From NCBI GenBank assembly GCA_017617145.1, contig JAFZWX010000084.1, positions 1-20,129 of the forward strand: a DNA stretch of 20,129 bases, read 5' to 3'. Positions 1-9,777 of this stretch are shown here, one piece after another; the first letter of the stretch is position 1; each line of letters begins with the position of its first letter. The notes below the pieces were generated by a model that worked only from the letters and a program-made list of their open reading frames with translations, made no database searches and was not told the DNA's origin. A program made the translations under genes and the position numbers. This DNA comes from Treponema sp. (GTDB taxonomy: Bacteria; Spirochaetota; Spirochaetia; Treponematales; Treponemataceae).

Positions 1-1
1 A

Positions 2-2070
2 GCAAACGTAAGCGGTTTTGCCGCCGGAACAAATAAGATAAAGGTATGGGCAGTAGATGCAGCAGGAAATGCATCAACAGCTGCAGAATATACAGTAAAG
101 ATAGATGCAACAGCTCCAACAATCAGTTCTTCATATGCAGGCGTAATCTATGCATCATCAGCAGCCTGTGATGTTACCCTTACAGTAACTGACGGTGGAA
201 GTTCAGGATTAAAAGAAGTAAAAGTAACAATAGGAGATTATACAAAAACCTGGAATAATCCTGCTGCAGGAGATTTAACAACAGATTTGCAGGGACATAT
301 TCCGGAAGGAACGACATCAGTAACAGCAACCGCAACAGATAATGCTGGAAATACGACATCAAGAGTAATTGCAAACGTAATGCTTGATACAACTGGTCCA
401 GAACTGGTAATCAATACACCGGGAGCTAATGCAACAACAAGCAACAGTATTACAGTAAAGGGTTCTGCAAGCGATGGTACTGGTTCAGGAATTAATAATG
501 ATGCAGATCATGGTATTACTCTTTACTACACTAAAAACTCAACATACGGTACTGCAACTCCAACAGCAAGTACAATTTCAAATTGGACTGCATACACAAC
601 AAGTAAACCTACCCTTTCAGGCCAGACATGGGAAGGCACATTTAATGTACCTGGTTCAGTAGCTGGTTCAGGAAATAATACACCATTGTATATCTGTGTA
701 GGAGCAGTAGATAAAGCAGGTTCTGGAAACGCCGGATATTCAACTCCGGTAAAAGTAGTAGTTGATAGAAAAGCTCCTTCAATTGCAACTTCCGGAATCT
801 TTGTTGATACAACAAATGTTTCAACTTTGGACTCAGATACAACAAAGTGGTTCAACAACACAACTGTAAACTTGAACGGAACCTTCACTGATGATGGAAG
901 TGGAGTTGCTTCTGTTAGATATCAGTTAAAGAAAGGCTCTGGTAATTATGACACTGTACAGATTGTAGCTTCTGATGGAGTCTTCAGTACAAACATTAAG
1001 AATCTTGCTGCCGGAACAAATACAATCAAAGTTTGGGCCGTAGATACAGCAGGAAACTCTTCAGAGGCTATAGAATATACTGTAAAGGTAGATGCTGAAA
1101 CTCCAGTAATTACAGCCGGATACACAGGTGTAGTTTATGCAGATGCATCTTCTTGTCTTGTTGAACTTACAGTAACAGACGAAGGAAGCTCTGAAATTGC
1201 AGCTGTAACACTTACAACAGAAAACGGAAGTGTAAACTGTACTAAAGATACATCAACTGGCAAATATAAAGCAGATGTACAGTCAATTCTTCCTCAAGGA
1301 ACTGCATCTATTACTGCAACTGCAACCGATAATGCCGGCAACAGTACATCACGAGTAATTGCAAACGTAATGAAGGATACAGAAGCTCCAACAATTAATA
1401 TCACAACACCTTCTGCAAATGCAAAAACTGGTGCAACTATTTCTTTGAGTGGTTCTGCAAGTGATGGTGTAGGTTCGGGCATTAATAATGATGCAGATCA
1501 TGGTCTTACACTTTACTATACAACAAGTTCAACAGTAGGAGCGTCTGCACCGACAGCAAGTACAATCGGAACAGCAGCAGCATCTAAGTGGGTTGCCTAC
1601 GGAACAAAGATGACACTCAATGGACAAACATGGGATGGAGAGTTCGCAGTTCCAACTACGGTAGCCGCTGCTAATGCAAATACAACTTTGTACCTCTCTG
1701 TAGGCGCAGTAGATAACGCTGGTACTGGTAACAAAGGCTATTCAACACCAGTTACGGTTGTTGTCGATAAGGTAGCTCCTGCTAAGAGTTTATTCAAAGT
1801 CGGAACTACAGCAGAATCAGATGTAAATTCAACCTGGTTCAACAACGAAACCCTCAACATAAACGGAACCTTTACCGACGATGGCGGAAGTGGAGTATCT
1901 GCAATCCTTTATACATTGGATACTGGTACAGAACAGGAAATCCCTACTACAGATGGAACCTTCAATACAAATATTGCAGGCTTCGAAACTGGAACGCATA
2001 CACTTAAAGTTCGAGCTAAAGATAAGGTAGGACTTTATTCAAGCTCTACATCATATACAATCAAAGTAGA
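2..2070 (+). repeat. Three tandem super-repeats of 326-329 codons
   Basis: Equivalent codons recur at bases 23, 1010 and 1988 (AGTNKIKVWAVDAAGN, AGTNTIKVWAVDTAGN, TGTHTLKVRAKDKVG), giving periods of 987 and 978 bp, both multiples of three. Each unit carries the same order of modules: TDxGSS, then SASDGxGSGINNDADHG, then TFTDDGSG. The array probably continues left of the window. Third copy is more diverged than the first two. Confidence 0.85.
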
Positions 2071-5000
2071 TATGTCTCAGCCAGAAATTTCTGAAGTAAC
2101 CGCAGACGACTTCAAGAAGATTACTCTATCAAATGGAACAATTGCAAAGACATTTGAATTCTACGTAACCGATACAGGTAGTGGAGTTGAAACTGCTGCA
2201 AGTTCTGTAACTGTAAAGGCAGGTTCTCACGATATTACAAGCGGTTCTAACGGAAGCACAGTTTCTGTAGCAGCAGTTTCTGGACAGACAAATAAATGGA
2301 AAGCAACAGTAACTCTTGGAGCAGCCGATCTTGCTACTCTTTCTGGTAACAACTCTGTAATCGTAACAGTAAGCGATCAGGCTGGAAACAAATCAAATTC
2401 TCAGAGTATTGGAACCTTGAATATGGATCCTGACAAACCGGTTCCAAGCTTTACTTCGCATCAGGCTTCTGCAACAGTAAACAAGACAATTACTCTTGGC
2501 GGAAAAGTAACTGATGCAAGCAACAGTGCAATTAAGTCTATTGCACTTACTGCAACAAGTGGAACAGGTACAAACGCTGTAACTAAGCAGTTTGCTTATC
2601 CTGCCGCATCAGGAAAAGGTACAATTACTTATGCAAATGGTCAGTGGTCTGCAGAATTGGATACAACTCAATTGTATAACGGTACTTCTAGTCAGGCAAT
2701 GACACTTTCTATCACCGCAACAGATGAAGCCGATAACACAAGTACAGCAGTAACTCAGTCTCTTACTATCGACCAGAACAGTGACCGCCCTGTAGTTAAG
2801 TTTACAAATATCGTAAGAGAAGGAACCGGCACAAGTGCTAAGTACATTCTTAAGTACGGTAACAACGCCGCTCTCGAAGGTACAATTACTGATGATGATG
2901 CAACAAGTTCTGCCGTTGTAGAAGTATTCAAAGCAAGTTCATCTGCAATAACTTCGGCAACAGCAACTACAACAGGCACAACAACCTTTAATGCTGCAAC
3001 CGGTGACTTCACCTTTACACCAGCAAGTGCTGCCGATGGTGAAAAGCAGGTTTACTTCTATATTAAAGATAATAACGGCAACGAGTTCTACACAACTTAT
3101 ACATCTGGAACAAATCCTTCTCTCAAACGTCCATACCAACAGTATAAGACAGATGCTAAGACCGATAATAATGCTGTTCTTAAGTATAGCAGCGACAGCA
3201 ACGCTCCGTTAATCAATTCTGTAAATCTTCAGGCATATACAGCCGCATCTGGTGATAATACACAAAATGGTGACGCAACTCCTCTTGGTGTAAACTGTGT
3301 TGTGGGTGGTACAAGCAAAAATTATGTAGACCTCACAGTATCTGCAAAAGATGCAAACGGTATTAAGGGAATTGTACTCAAAGTTGAACAGGGAACTACT
3401 ACAACATATTACCGTTCAAACAATTCTGTTAAATTCTCTGATACAGAAACCGGTGTAACTTATGCAAATACAGGTTCTGTTGCTGCAACAACAAATGATT
3501 CTACTAACCACGTATACACAACTTCTAGAATCAATATCACAAATTATGTAGATGGTCAGGTTTCTGTAACTGTAAAAGTTTACGATAACTCTGGACTTTA
3601 CAACAACCAGGAAAGTGTATTCCGCATTGACCGCGATGCTCCAACTCTTACAATTGATAACAATGTTAAAGAAGACGAAATTGTTTATGGTATTAACAAA
3701 ATCTCAATTGGTGGTTCTGTAACAGCAACCGATGTAGATAAGATTTACTATGCTGTAACAAATGACACACTCGCTTCTAATTCAAGCACAATAGGAACCG
3801 TAAGCGATTGGGTAGCATCACATGCTTATGCTGTTAATGATGTAGTTGCTATTGTTTCAAATGGTATTAAGTCATTCTACAAGTGTAAGACAGCACATAC
3901 ATCGGGCACAACATTTGCAGATACTAATTGGGATGCTTACTATCCAAATAATACATGGATAGAAGTTAAAGATGCAAAAGTAACTGCAACTGTAATCTTT
4001 GGTGGAAAACAATCAGATGTCGCTAATGGTGAAGTATCTGCCGAATTGCGTGACTGGTTTATTTCGTTGTTTGGACAAACAGATGTAACTAACGATGTTA
4101 ACCATAAGATGTCAATCCACTTTAAGACTGTGGACTCTTGTGGAAACGCAGGTTATTCAAAGCGAACTATTGAAGTTGTTCCAAATGGCGATAAACCAAC
4201 AATTACTCTCAGCTATCCGGTTGATATAACTATTACAAATACAACAACAAATACAACTACAACAACCAACCCGTCTGTTGCAGGAACAATTCGTGTTTAT
4301 GGAAACGCAGAAGTAGCAACAGGTAGTGTTAAGGCTGTTTATGTTCAGATTGATACAAATTACAATGCTGCAAACGGCTTTAATGCAAGCGGTTGGGAAA
4401 CTGGCTTTAACACTTGTATTTCAGGAAAGAATACTGCTTATACTGTAGAGCAAATTGGAAACCGTACAGATTTACGTGGTATTAAGGCAACTGGAACCTT
4501 AAACTGGAACCTGCCAATCAATGGTGCAAAGGAATTTAATCCTACTGGAACTCAAACTTCAAGACCTATGGCAATCCGCGTTTATGGTGTAGGTGGTTCA
4601 GATAAGGTAAGTGAATATGTAGAACAGATATTCCATGTAGACCCTAACGCACCTCGTATTGGTGGTGATGGAACTGTTGATGGAGTAATGCAACTTAAGC
4701 TTGTCCAGCTTAACAGTTCTGGAGCAATCGTAAAGCAGATGCCTTATAAACCAAATACCTGGGTAACAGGACAGTGGTATATTGCAGCTTCTGTTTATGA
4801 TGATGCTGGTATTAAGACAATTTCTCTTGATGAAAACGATGGATACCAAAAAATTGAGTTTGTAAAGAATAGTACAAATCAAAATGCTTCTACACGTTCT
4901 GGTGAAAACGATTACAGAGCAATAAAAGTTGTTGCTAATGATTGTGCTGCTGCAATAGGAAATGTAACAGGTAAGAAGAACTTTGATGTTTATATTCCAC

Positions 5001-8000
5001 TTCCTACAACCAAAGGTTCCGGTACTGTAAACTATACAATCGAAGCTGTAGAAGTTGGAGATAGTGGAAACAGCTCTTCTGAAACAATTAAGGTTAATTA
5101 CGATAATACAGCTCCTCGCCTTGGTACTGTAGGACACGAAAATTACAATGCAAATGCATATAATGTTCAGCAGGATAACGGTTTCTATTATCTGTTCGGT
5201 TATGCTACCGATACCGAATCTGGAAGCTTAGTAAGTGATCTGAAGGCTGTTGCATTCTACTTTGTACGTCGTGGTTCTGCAAATACTCGTGTTTACGATC
5301 CAATGTACAAAGACAAGTATGAAAAGATTTCAGAAAACAATTATAAGAGAAATTATGTAGAAATTCCGGAAATTCCTGAAGGTGGAACAAATACAACCAA
5401 CATTACTTATGACTACGGTATGTTCTGGAATACAAAGACAGTTACCCGTGATTCAGATCTTTCTGTACTTAAACTTTCTGCAAAAGATGATAATATCCAC
5501 GCAGGCGGCTTTGTATTGATGGAAGGAACCATTTATACAATCCGAACAGTTTCTGAAGACGGTAAGACAATTACTCTTAAGACCGAAGCTCCTGCAGGAA
5601 TTACAACTGCCAAGTTTGCTTATGCAATGGTAATCGATAACTTTGATATGACAGAATCTACCGACGGACGTCAGAAAGAAACAGATTCTTCAAAGTATGG
5701 TTACGGCTATTACAAAGCAGATTCAACTGCCGACGACGGTGACTTAATGCAGGAAAAATGGGCTAGCGGTAAGTGGGAAGCCTGGATTAATTCTAACAAT
5801 ATTCCGGATGGTCCAATCGAAATTCACTATGTTGCTTTGGATAACGCCCAGAACTACAGCGTTGGAATTGTAGGAAACTTAAGCCTTGCAGAATATCAAG
5901 CAAAGACAACTCTTGATGTTAAGGCAAACGGAACTCCTGCAACAGCTGCTGGTGGTCTCATTTCTGGCTTCGACTATATCTATGATGAAAACAAGAAAGC
6001 TTATGTAAGCAATAATTCTCCTCGTATTGCTGGTGTTAAAGTAGGTTGTGACTTTGACGGAAACGGAACAATTGCTGATACAGAAAAGACTTCTAAGTAT
6101 GTACGTTTAGGAAATGTTCTTATAAATGAAGTTGCACAGAGTAAGATACTTGATATTGCTTCAAAGTTCATTGCTTCTGATGATGGAACTTCAACCGGCG
6201 GTCCAATGATGGTAGTAAAAGATAAGACTTCTATAGAATTAGAAATCATAGGTGGAAATGGTAACCTCTACTACCAGTATAACATTGATAGTTCTTATAA
6301 AGATCATTCTGCAATTACATCATTTACAAAGAATAATACTGCAATGACAATTTCAAGAGAAGATGATGAAGGCAAGAATGAACAGTATAATTATTATGTT
6401 GCTTCAACTCTCCCTGCAATTACATTCGAAAACAGTGCTCTTGCTAATGCTGTAAATGGAACAAACAAACCTCTCTGGTTTACAGTAGAACTTTGGGATA
6501 GCACCGAAGAAACAACTGAGTTCTCTACAAGCCAGTATGCCGAACTTAAGTTGAATTTGAATGTTCAGGTTCTTGATACTGTAGCTCCAAATACAGTAAT
6601 CAGTCCTTTGTACTGGAATTCTGCTACAGATAACAGTGTTTATAAAGATTCAAACGGTGACTTGTTCGGACATATTGAGCTTAAGAAGGATCTTACCTAT
6701 ACAGTAGGAGAAGGCGACTCTGCAACAACAGTTACAACTCAACTTGGAACAACTTACGGTACAGATGATGATAAGATTTCTGGTAAAGTTGTCTTTAGCG
6801 GATATGCCTACGATAACAAGCGTCTTGCAAGACTTAGATGGGGTATAAAGGACAGATTGACTGGAACAGAAGATGATCCTATATTGGAAGCCTGGCCACA
6901 AGATTTTTCTGGTTATGCAGAATATACATCAGGAACAGGTTGGAGTACCTCTGGTGATGTAAATCTAAATAGTCAACCATTCTATTACTTCAAAGTCTAT
7001 GATGATGCACAGCATGGTGCATATCTTGACCAGAAAGGTCATAAGGTATATTGGGAACTCACAGTTGATACCTCTTATGTTCAGGAACCTGGTCAAGTTG
7101 CATGGTCTAATCAGAAAGCTGTCGGAAAAGACTTATATGTTTATGTTTGGGCAGAAGACTCTTCTTATGTTGATGATACTACAACACCAGACAATAAAAC
7201 AGTAATGAATCCAGTAGATGATGAAGGAAATCCAACTTTAATAACAAATGGTACAGATGCAGAAAACATTAATCCATATTATAAGGTTGATATCGTACCA
7301 TATATTACTGGCGTAAAAACCTGGCTTTCTACGAAGAATAAGATTAGTCCTTCAATCTACTCAAGAACTGCACAGGGACATTATCCTATCGCCTCTACAG
7401 AAACAGAAGTAATACTTTCTGGTTATAACCTCAAAGCAGGAAACGGTAATGTAACAATTAATGCAAACAGCTTAACAACCGGAAATTATGCATATGAAGT
7501 TACAACAGGTTATAGTACAATAAACAACCTTAATAATAACGATGCTCACGGTGATTATGATTTGACTGTTACTGGCCTTGCCGAGAAGACACAAGTTGCC
7601 AATATGTACAACCGCCAGCCAAATACTTCAACTAACTTGAGACTCACAGATGATATTTATTTTGATATCTGGGAATTCAAGAAAGCGGCTTCTCCAAAGT
7701 ATGGTAGAATTAATGAACCTGTTATGAGAATTAATCCTACAAATGGTATGATTGGATTTGCTTTTGCTAATGCTGCCGATGCATTAAGTTTACCAAATGG
7801 AAGCAATAATTCTTATGTGGCCTGGCAGAAGAACTATGCAGATTATAAAGGCATAAACTTTGTTTATGATACAAATGGTCGTGTTCACAGTATCTCTACA
7901 GGTATGGATACAGAACCAAACGCTGGTTATGCAGGATACATGCAGTATATTCTGAGCAGCTGGGGTGGTAATGGTATAGATAATATGTATAACTGGAATG

Positions 8001-9529
8001 GTAATGTTACAGCAGCACTCGAAAGTATTGGTTTACCTGCAGGAACTTATGTTGGAGGAACTGCATTAGGTGCAAGAGTTATTGATGTTGATAGATTTGG
8101 AACTCCTACAATTGCTGTAGCAGGAACAAACCGAGTTTATCTTGCATATTACGATAGCGATAACGACCAGATAAGATTCAGATACGGTACAGTTCAGGAT
8201 ACAAAGGGAAGTCGTAATAATAATAATGGACAGCTTTCTGATGGTGCAAACTCTACAGCAACTGGTACAATTGGAAGTGATACCGGTACTGAAGGAAATG
8301 ATTATGGTCAGCACCGTGCATTTGAAGCCGCTCCAGCAAGATATAGTCTTATTGCTGGAAAGACACAAGGGGCAAACCCTGAAGATACTGGTAATGGTAC
8401 AAGTGAATTTGTTGCTTTGGATGTAATAAATGGAGGAGCAATAGGAGGAAATTATCCTCCTCCAAGTGTTACAGATAATTCAGCACAAGCTACTCGTAAT
8501 AAAACCGTGACTGTCTCAGGATTTACTGTTGAAAACAATGCTCAATTATTAATTACATTTACTAACACTCTGCAACGTGGTCAAAATACTGCGCTAACTT
8601 TAAATGTAAATGGAACTGGTGATAAAACAATTCGTATTAATGGACAGGAGTTAGCTGGAATAGGTACAAGCCCTGCAGGTACCTATTTAGCAACTTATGT
8701 GGCTAATGGAGATTATTGGAATTTGGTAACAGATATACCACAATACGATGATCCAAATGGCTCAGCAGAGGACGATATCGTTGTAATTACCTGGTTCGAT
8801 GGTAACAACCTTATGTACACATACCGTTATGGCGAAAAGGATGATACAGATTGTAGTTCAGGTGGTGTAGAAGATAAATGGGCTACCCCTCAAGTAATCT
8901 TTAATGGTGTAGGTCATTACTGTGCTATCAAAGTAGACAAGAATAACGGTATTCATATTGCTGCTTACAATCGTACTGGTGCAGACTTGTATTATTGTTA
9001 CATGAGTAGTTACGATGATTGGGCAAATAAGAAGACTGCGCTTATCGACTCATATTCTCAGGTAGGTAAGCACATATCTCTTGATACAGCCCTTGTTGAA
9101 ACAGACTCTGGTTCATACAATGTTGTTCCTTACATTACCTACTATGGTGACGGTTACGAAGGTCTTCCAAAGATGGCATATCTTCCAGGTGGTATAGACA
9201 AAGATAATCCGGTTGTACCAAATGGTGCAGACAATGATACCGACTTGTTTACTGCCGAATGGGAAGTAAGTCTTATTCCAACTTCAAGTGAAGTAAATGA
9301 AGACAACATGAATATTGCTCTATGGAAAGATGCCGCAGGTGTCTTAACATCATCTGCAGCTACAAGACCTGCCAACTTCACAGATCCAGAAATCACAAGT
9401 GCAGGTGGAACTACCAGCGAGTCCGCCAATAGTGCTACATGGTATGGTAATGGTATTTCAAATCTTGTACTTGGCTATGGAATAGTTGACAATGCAACCG
9501 GCTTCATAGAAATCGCCCAGCGCAAGTAA
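2..9529 (+). CDS. Giant Ig-like repeat surface/exported protein, 5' end outside window
   Basis: The reading frame is open from base 2, so the true start lies to the left; 3175 residues are visible. It is a tandem array of roughly 80-110-residue beta-sandwich modules recognised by recurring linkers of the type VDxxAPxI (for example near residues 35, 253, 1209, 1546, 1699 and 2190) and the motif TDNAGN/VDTAGN, as in bacterial Ig-like surface proteins. Residues 1-690 are three copies of a 326-329-residue super-repeat. An aromatic-rich module sits at 1270-1310, an IPT/TIG-like segment (VILSGYNL) near 2430-2530, and residues 2550-3175 contain repeated 'xxIxIAAYN / VYLAYYDSDN' strands resembling an Asp-box or propeller fold. 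Composition is rich in Thr, Ser, Ala and Asn and poor in Cys. There is no C-terminal sorting motif or membrane helix; it ends in EIAQRK. Likely exported and cell-surface or secreted (inference; the signal peptide would be outside the window). No specific function can be assigned. Confidence 0.9.
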   Translation, partial: ANVSGFAAGTNKIKVWAVDAAGNASTAAEYTVKIDATAPTISSSYAGVIYASSAACDVTLTVTDGGSSGLKEVKVTIGDYTKTWNNPAAGDLTTDLQGHIPEGTTSVTATATDNAGNTTSRVIANVMLDTTGPELVINTPGANATTSNSITVKGSASDGTGSGINNDADHGITLYYTKNSTYGTATPTASTISNWTAYTTSKPTLSGQTWEGTFNVPGSVAGSGNNTPLYICVGAVDKAGSGNAGYSTPVKVVVDRKAPSIATSGIFVDTTNVSTLDSDTTKWFNNTTVNLNGTFTDDGSGVASVRYQLKKGSGNYDTVQIVASDGVFSTNIKNLAAGTNTIKVWAVDTAGNSSEAIEYTVKVDAETPVITAGYTGVVYADASSCLVELTVTDEGSSEIAAVTLTTENGSVNCTKDTSTGKYKADVQSILPQGTASITATATDNAGNSTSRVIANVMKDTEAPTINITTPSANAKTGATISLSGSASDGVGSGINNDADHGLTLYYTTSSTVGASAPTASTIGTAAASKWVAYGTKMTLNGQTWDGEFAVPTTVAAANANTTLYLSVGAVDNAGTGNKGYSTPVTVVVDKVAPAKSLFKVGTTAESDVNSTWFNNETLNINGTFTDDGGSGVSAILYTLDTGTEQEIPTTDGTFNTNIAGFETGTHTLKVRAKDKVGLYSSSTSYTIKVDMSQPEISEVTADDFKKITLSNGTIAKTFEFYVTDTGSGVETAASSVTVKAGSHDITSGSNGSTVSVAAVSGQTNKWKATVTLGAADLATLSGNNSVIVTVSDQAGNKSNSQSIGTLNMDPDKPVPSFTSHQASATVNKTITLGGKVTDASNSAIKSIALTATSGTGTNAVTKQFAYPAASGKGTITYANGQWSAELDTTQLYNGTSSQAMTLSITATDEADNTSTAVTQSLTIDQNSDRPVVKFTNIVREGTGTSAKYILKYGNNAALEGTITDDDATSSAVVEVFKASSSAITSATATTTGTTTFNAATGDFTFTPASAADGEKQVYFYIKDNNGNEFYTTYTSGTNPSLKRPYQQYKTDAKTDNNAVLKYSSDSNAPLINSVNLQAYTAASGDNTQNGDATPLGVNCVVGGTSKNYVDLTVSAKDANGIKGIVLKVEQGTTTTYYRSNNSVKFSDTETGVTYANTGSVAATTNDSTNHVYTTSRINITNYVDGQVSVTVKVYDNSGLYNNQESVFRIDRDAPTLTIDNNVKEDEIVYGINKISIGGSVTATDVDKIYYAVTNDTLASNSSTIGTVSDWVASHAYAVNDVVAIVSNGIKSFYKCKTAHTSGTTFADTNWDAYYPNNTWIEVKDAKVTATVIFGGKQSDVANGEVSAELRDWFISLFGQTDVTNDVNHKMSIHFKTVDSCGNAGYSKRTIEVVPNGDKPTITLSYPVDITITNTTTNTTTTTNPSVAGTIRVYGNAEVATGSVKAVYVQIDTNYNAANGFNASGWETGFNTCISGKNTAYTVEQIGNRTDLRGIKATGTLNWNLPINGAKEFNPTGTQTSRPMAIRVYGVGGSDKVSEYVEQIFHVDPNAPRIGGDGTVDGVMQLKLVQLNSSGAIVKQMPYKPNTWVTGQWYIAASVYDDAGIKTISLDENDGYQKIEFVKNSTNQNASTRSGENDYRAIKVVANDCAAAIGNVTGKKNFDVYIPLPTTKGSGTVNYTIEAVEVGDSGNSSSETIKVNYDNTAPRLGTVGHENYNANAYNVQQDNGFYYLFGYATDTESGSLVSDLKAVAFYFVRRGSANTRVYDPMYKDKYEKISENNYKRNYVEIPEIPEGGTNTTNITYDYGMFWNTKTVTRDSDLSVLKLSAKDDNIHAGGFVLMEGTIYTIRTVSEDGKTITLKTEAPAGITTAKFAYAMVIDNFDMTESTDGRQKETDSSKYGYGYYKADSTADDGDLMQEKWASGKWEAWINSNNIPDGPIEIHYVALDNAQNYSVGIVGNLSLAEYQAKTTLDVKANGTPATAAGGLISGFDYIYDENKKAYVSNNSPRIAGVKVGCDFDGNGTIADTEKTSKYVRLGNVLINEVAQSKILDIASKFIASDDGTSTGGPMMVVKDKTSIELEIIGGNGNLYYQYNIDSSYKDHSAITSFTKNNTAMTISREDDEGKNEQYNYYVASTLPAITFENSALANAVNGTNKPLWFTVELWDSTEETTEFSTSQYAELKLNLNVQVLDTVAPNTVISPLYWNSATDNSVYKDSNGDLFGHIELKKDLTYTVGEGDSATTVTTQLGTTYGTDDDKISGKVVFSGYAYDNKRLARLRWGIKDRLTGTEDDPILEAWPQDFSGYAEYTSGTGWSTSGDVNLNSQPFYYFKVYDDAQHGAYLDQKGHKVYWELTVDTSYVQEPGQVAWSNQKAVGKDLYVYVWAEDSSYVDDTTTPDNKTVMNPVDDEGNPTLITNGTDAENINPYYKVDIVPYITGVKTWLSTKNKISPSIYSRTAQGHYPIASTETEVILSGYNLKAGNGNVTINANSLTTGNYAYEVTTGYSTINNLNNNDAHGDYDLTVTGLAEKTQVANMYNRQPNTSTNLRLTDDIYFDIWEFKKAASPKYGRINEPVMRINPTNGMIGFAFANAADALSLPNGSNNSYVAWQKNYADYKGINFVYDTNGRVHSISTGMDTEPNAGYAGYMQYILSSWGGNGIDNMYNWNGNVTAALESIGLPAGTYVGGTALGARVIDVDRFGTPTIAVAGTNRVYLAYYDSDNDQIRFRYGTVQDTKGSRNNNNGQLSDGANSTATGTIGSDTGTEGNDYGQHRAFEAAPARYSLIAGKTQGANPEDTGNGTSEFVALDVINGGAIGGNYPPPSVTDNSAQATRNKTVTVSGFTVENNAQLLITFTNTLQRGQNTALTLNVNGTGDKTIRINGQELAGIGTSPAGTYLATYVANGDYWNLVTDIPQYDDPNGSAEDDIVVITWFDGNNLMYTYRYGEKDDTDCSSGGVEDKWATPQVIFNGVGHYCAIKVDKNNGIHIAAYNRTGADLYYCYMSSYDDWANKKTALIDSYSQVGKHISLDTALVETDSGSYNVVPYITYYGDGYEGLPKMAYLPGGIDKDNPVVPNGADNDTDLFTAEWEVSLIPTSSEVNEDNMNIALWKDAAGVLTSSAATRPANFTDPEITSAGGTTSESANSATWYGNGISNLVLGYGIVDNATGFIEIAQRK
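3809..3931 (+). other. Aromatic-rich CBM5/12-like module inside the giant protein
   Basis: Residues about 1270-1310 read W...AYAVNDVVAI...FYKCKTAHTSGTTF....W. The spacing of the two tryptophans, the Y..ND.V motif and the Y-C-x-x-A-H-T-S stretch match the pattern of small carbohydrate-binding modules of the CBM5/12 (chitin-binding) type and similar modules on phage tail proteins. It is the only such segment seen among the Ig-like modules. Binding to a glycan is inference. Confidence 0.5.
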
Positions 9530-9542
9530 CCCTTGCTCATCC

Positions 9543-9582
9543 AAGCACAACTTGCCATCCCCGGCAAGTTGTGCTTTTATTT
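9543..9582 (+). terminator. Rho-independent terminator of the giant gene
   Basis: Perfect stem AAGCACAACTTGCC (9543-9556), loop ATCCCC, GGCAAGTTGTGCTT (9563-9576), followed by TTATTT. It starts 14 bases after the stop codon. The same stem sequence is reused at 10972 and 13531. Confidence 0.92.
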
Positions 9583-9645
9583 AAAAAAGAAAGGCACGAC
9601 GCAGTTTAGCGTCTTGCCTCTATAGTGGTTAGTCCTTACGGACCA

Positions 9646-9689
9646 AGCCCGCTTACAGAGGTACGAACACTTTGGCGGGCTATTTTTTA
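9646..9689 (+). terminator. Second terminator-like hairpin downstream of the giant gene
   Basis: AGCCCGC (9646-9652) pairs with GCGGGCT (9675-9681), followed by ATTTTTTATT. Together with the upstream hairpin at 9592-9617 it could be a backup terminator or the 3' end of a small structured RNA. The equivalent place in copy B has a different but still perfectly pairing stem. Confidence 0.6.
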
Positions 9690-9777
9690 TTCGTTTACCT
9701 TTTTTCCGTCTACGGAGAAGGCGCTGAATAATGTCAACGAAAAGCTGGATTGCTGTAAACAGCAGATTAAGCTTGAG

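Larger units (their letters stand above)
9505..9768 (+). repeat. Duplicated 3'-end block, copy A
   Basis: The block runs from the last codons of the giant gene (EIAQRK-stop) through its terminator, a hairpin GGCACGACGC/GCGTCTTGCC, a second terminator-like hairpin, and a conserved segment encoding EKALNNVNEKL. Copy B is at 10929-11182 in the same orientation. Most of the block is near-identical; only the centre (about 9620-9675) differs strongly in sequence yet still forms a GC hairpin before TATTTTTTATT. Sandwiched between the two copies is the R1 nuclease gene. Confidence 0.85.

Noticed and set aside
4598..5137. 179-residue frame antisense to the giant gene
   Set aside because: Shadow of the Thr/Asn-rich sense codons: Cys/Ile/Ser-rich translation, no ribosome site, no recognisable domain.
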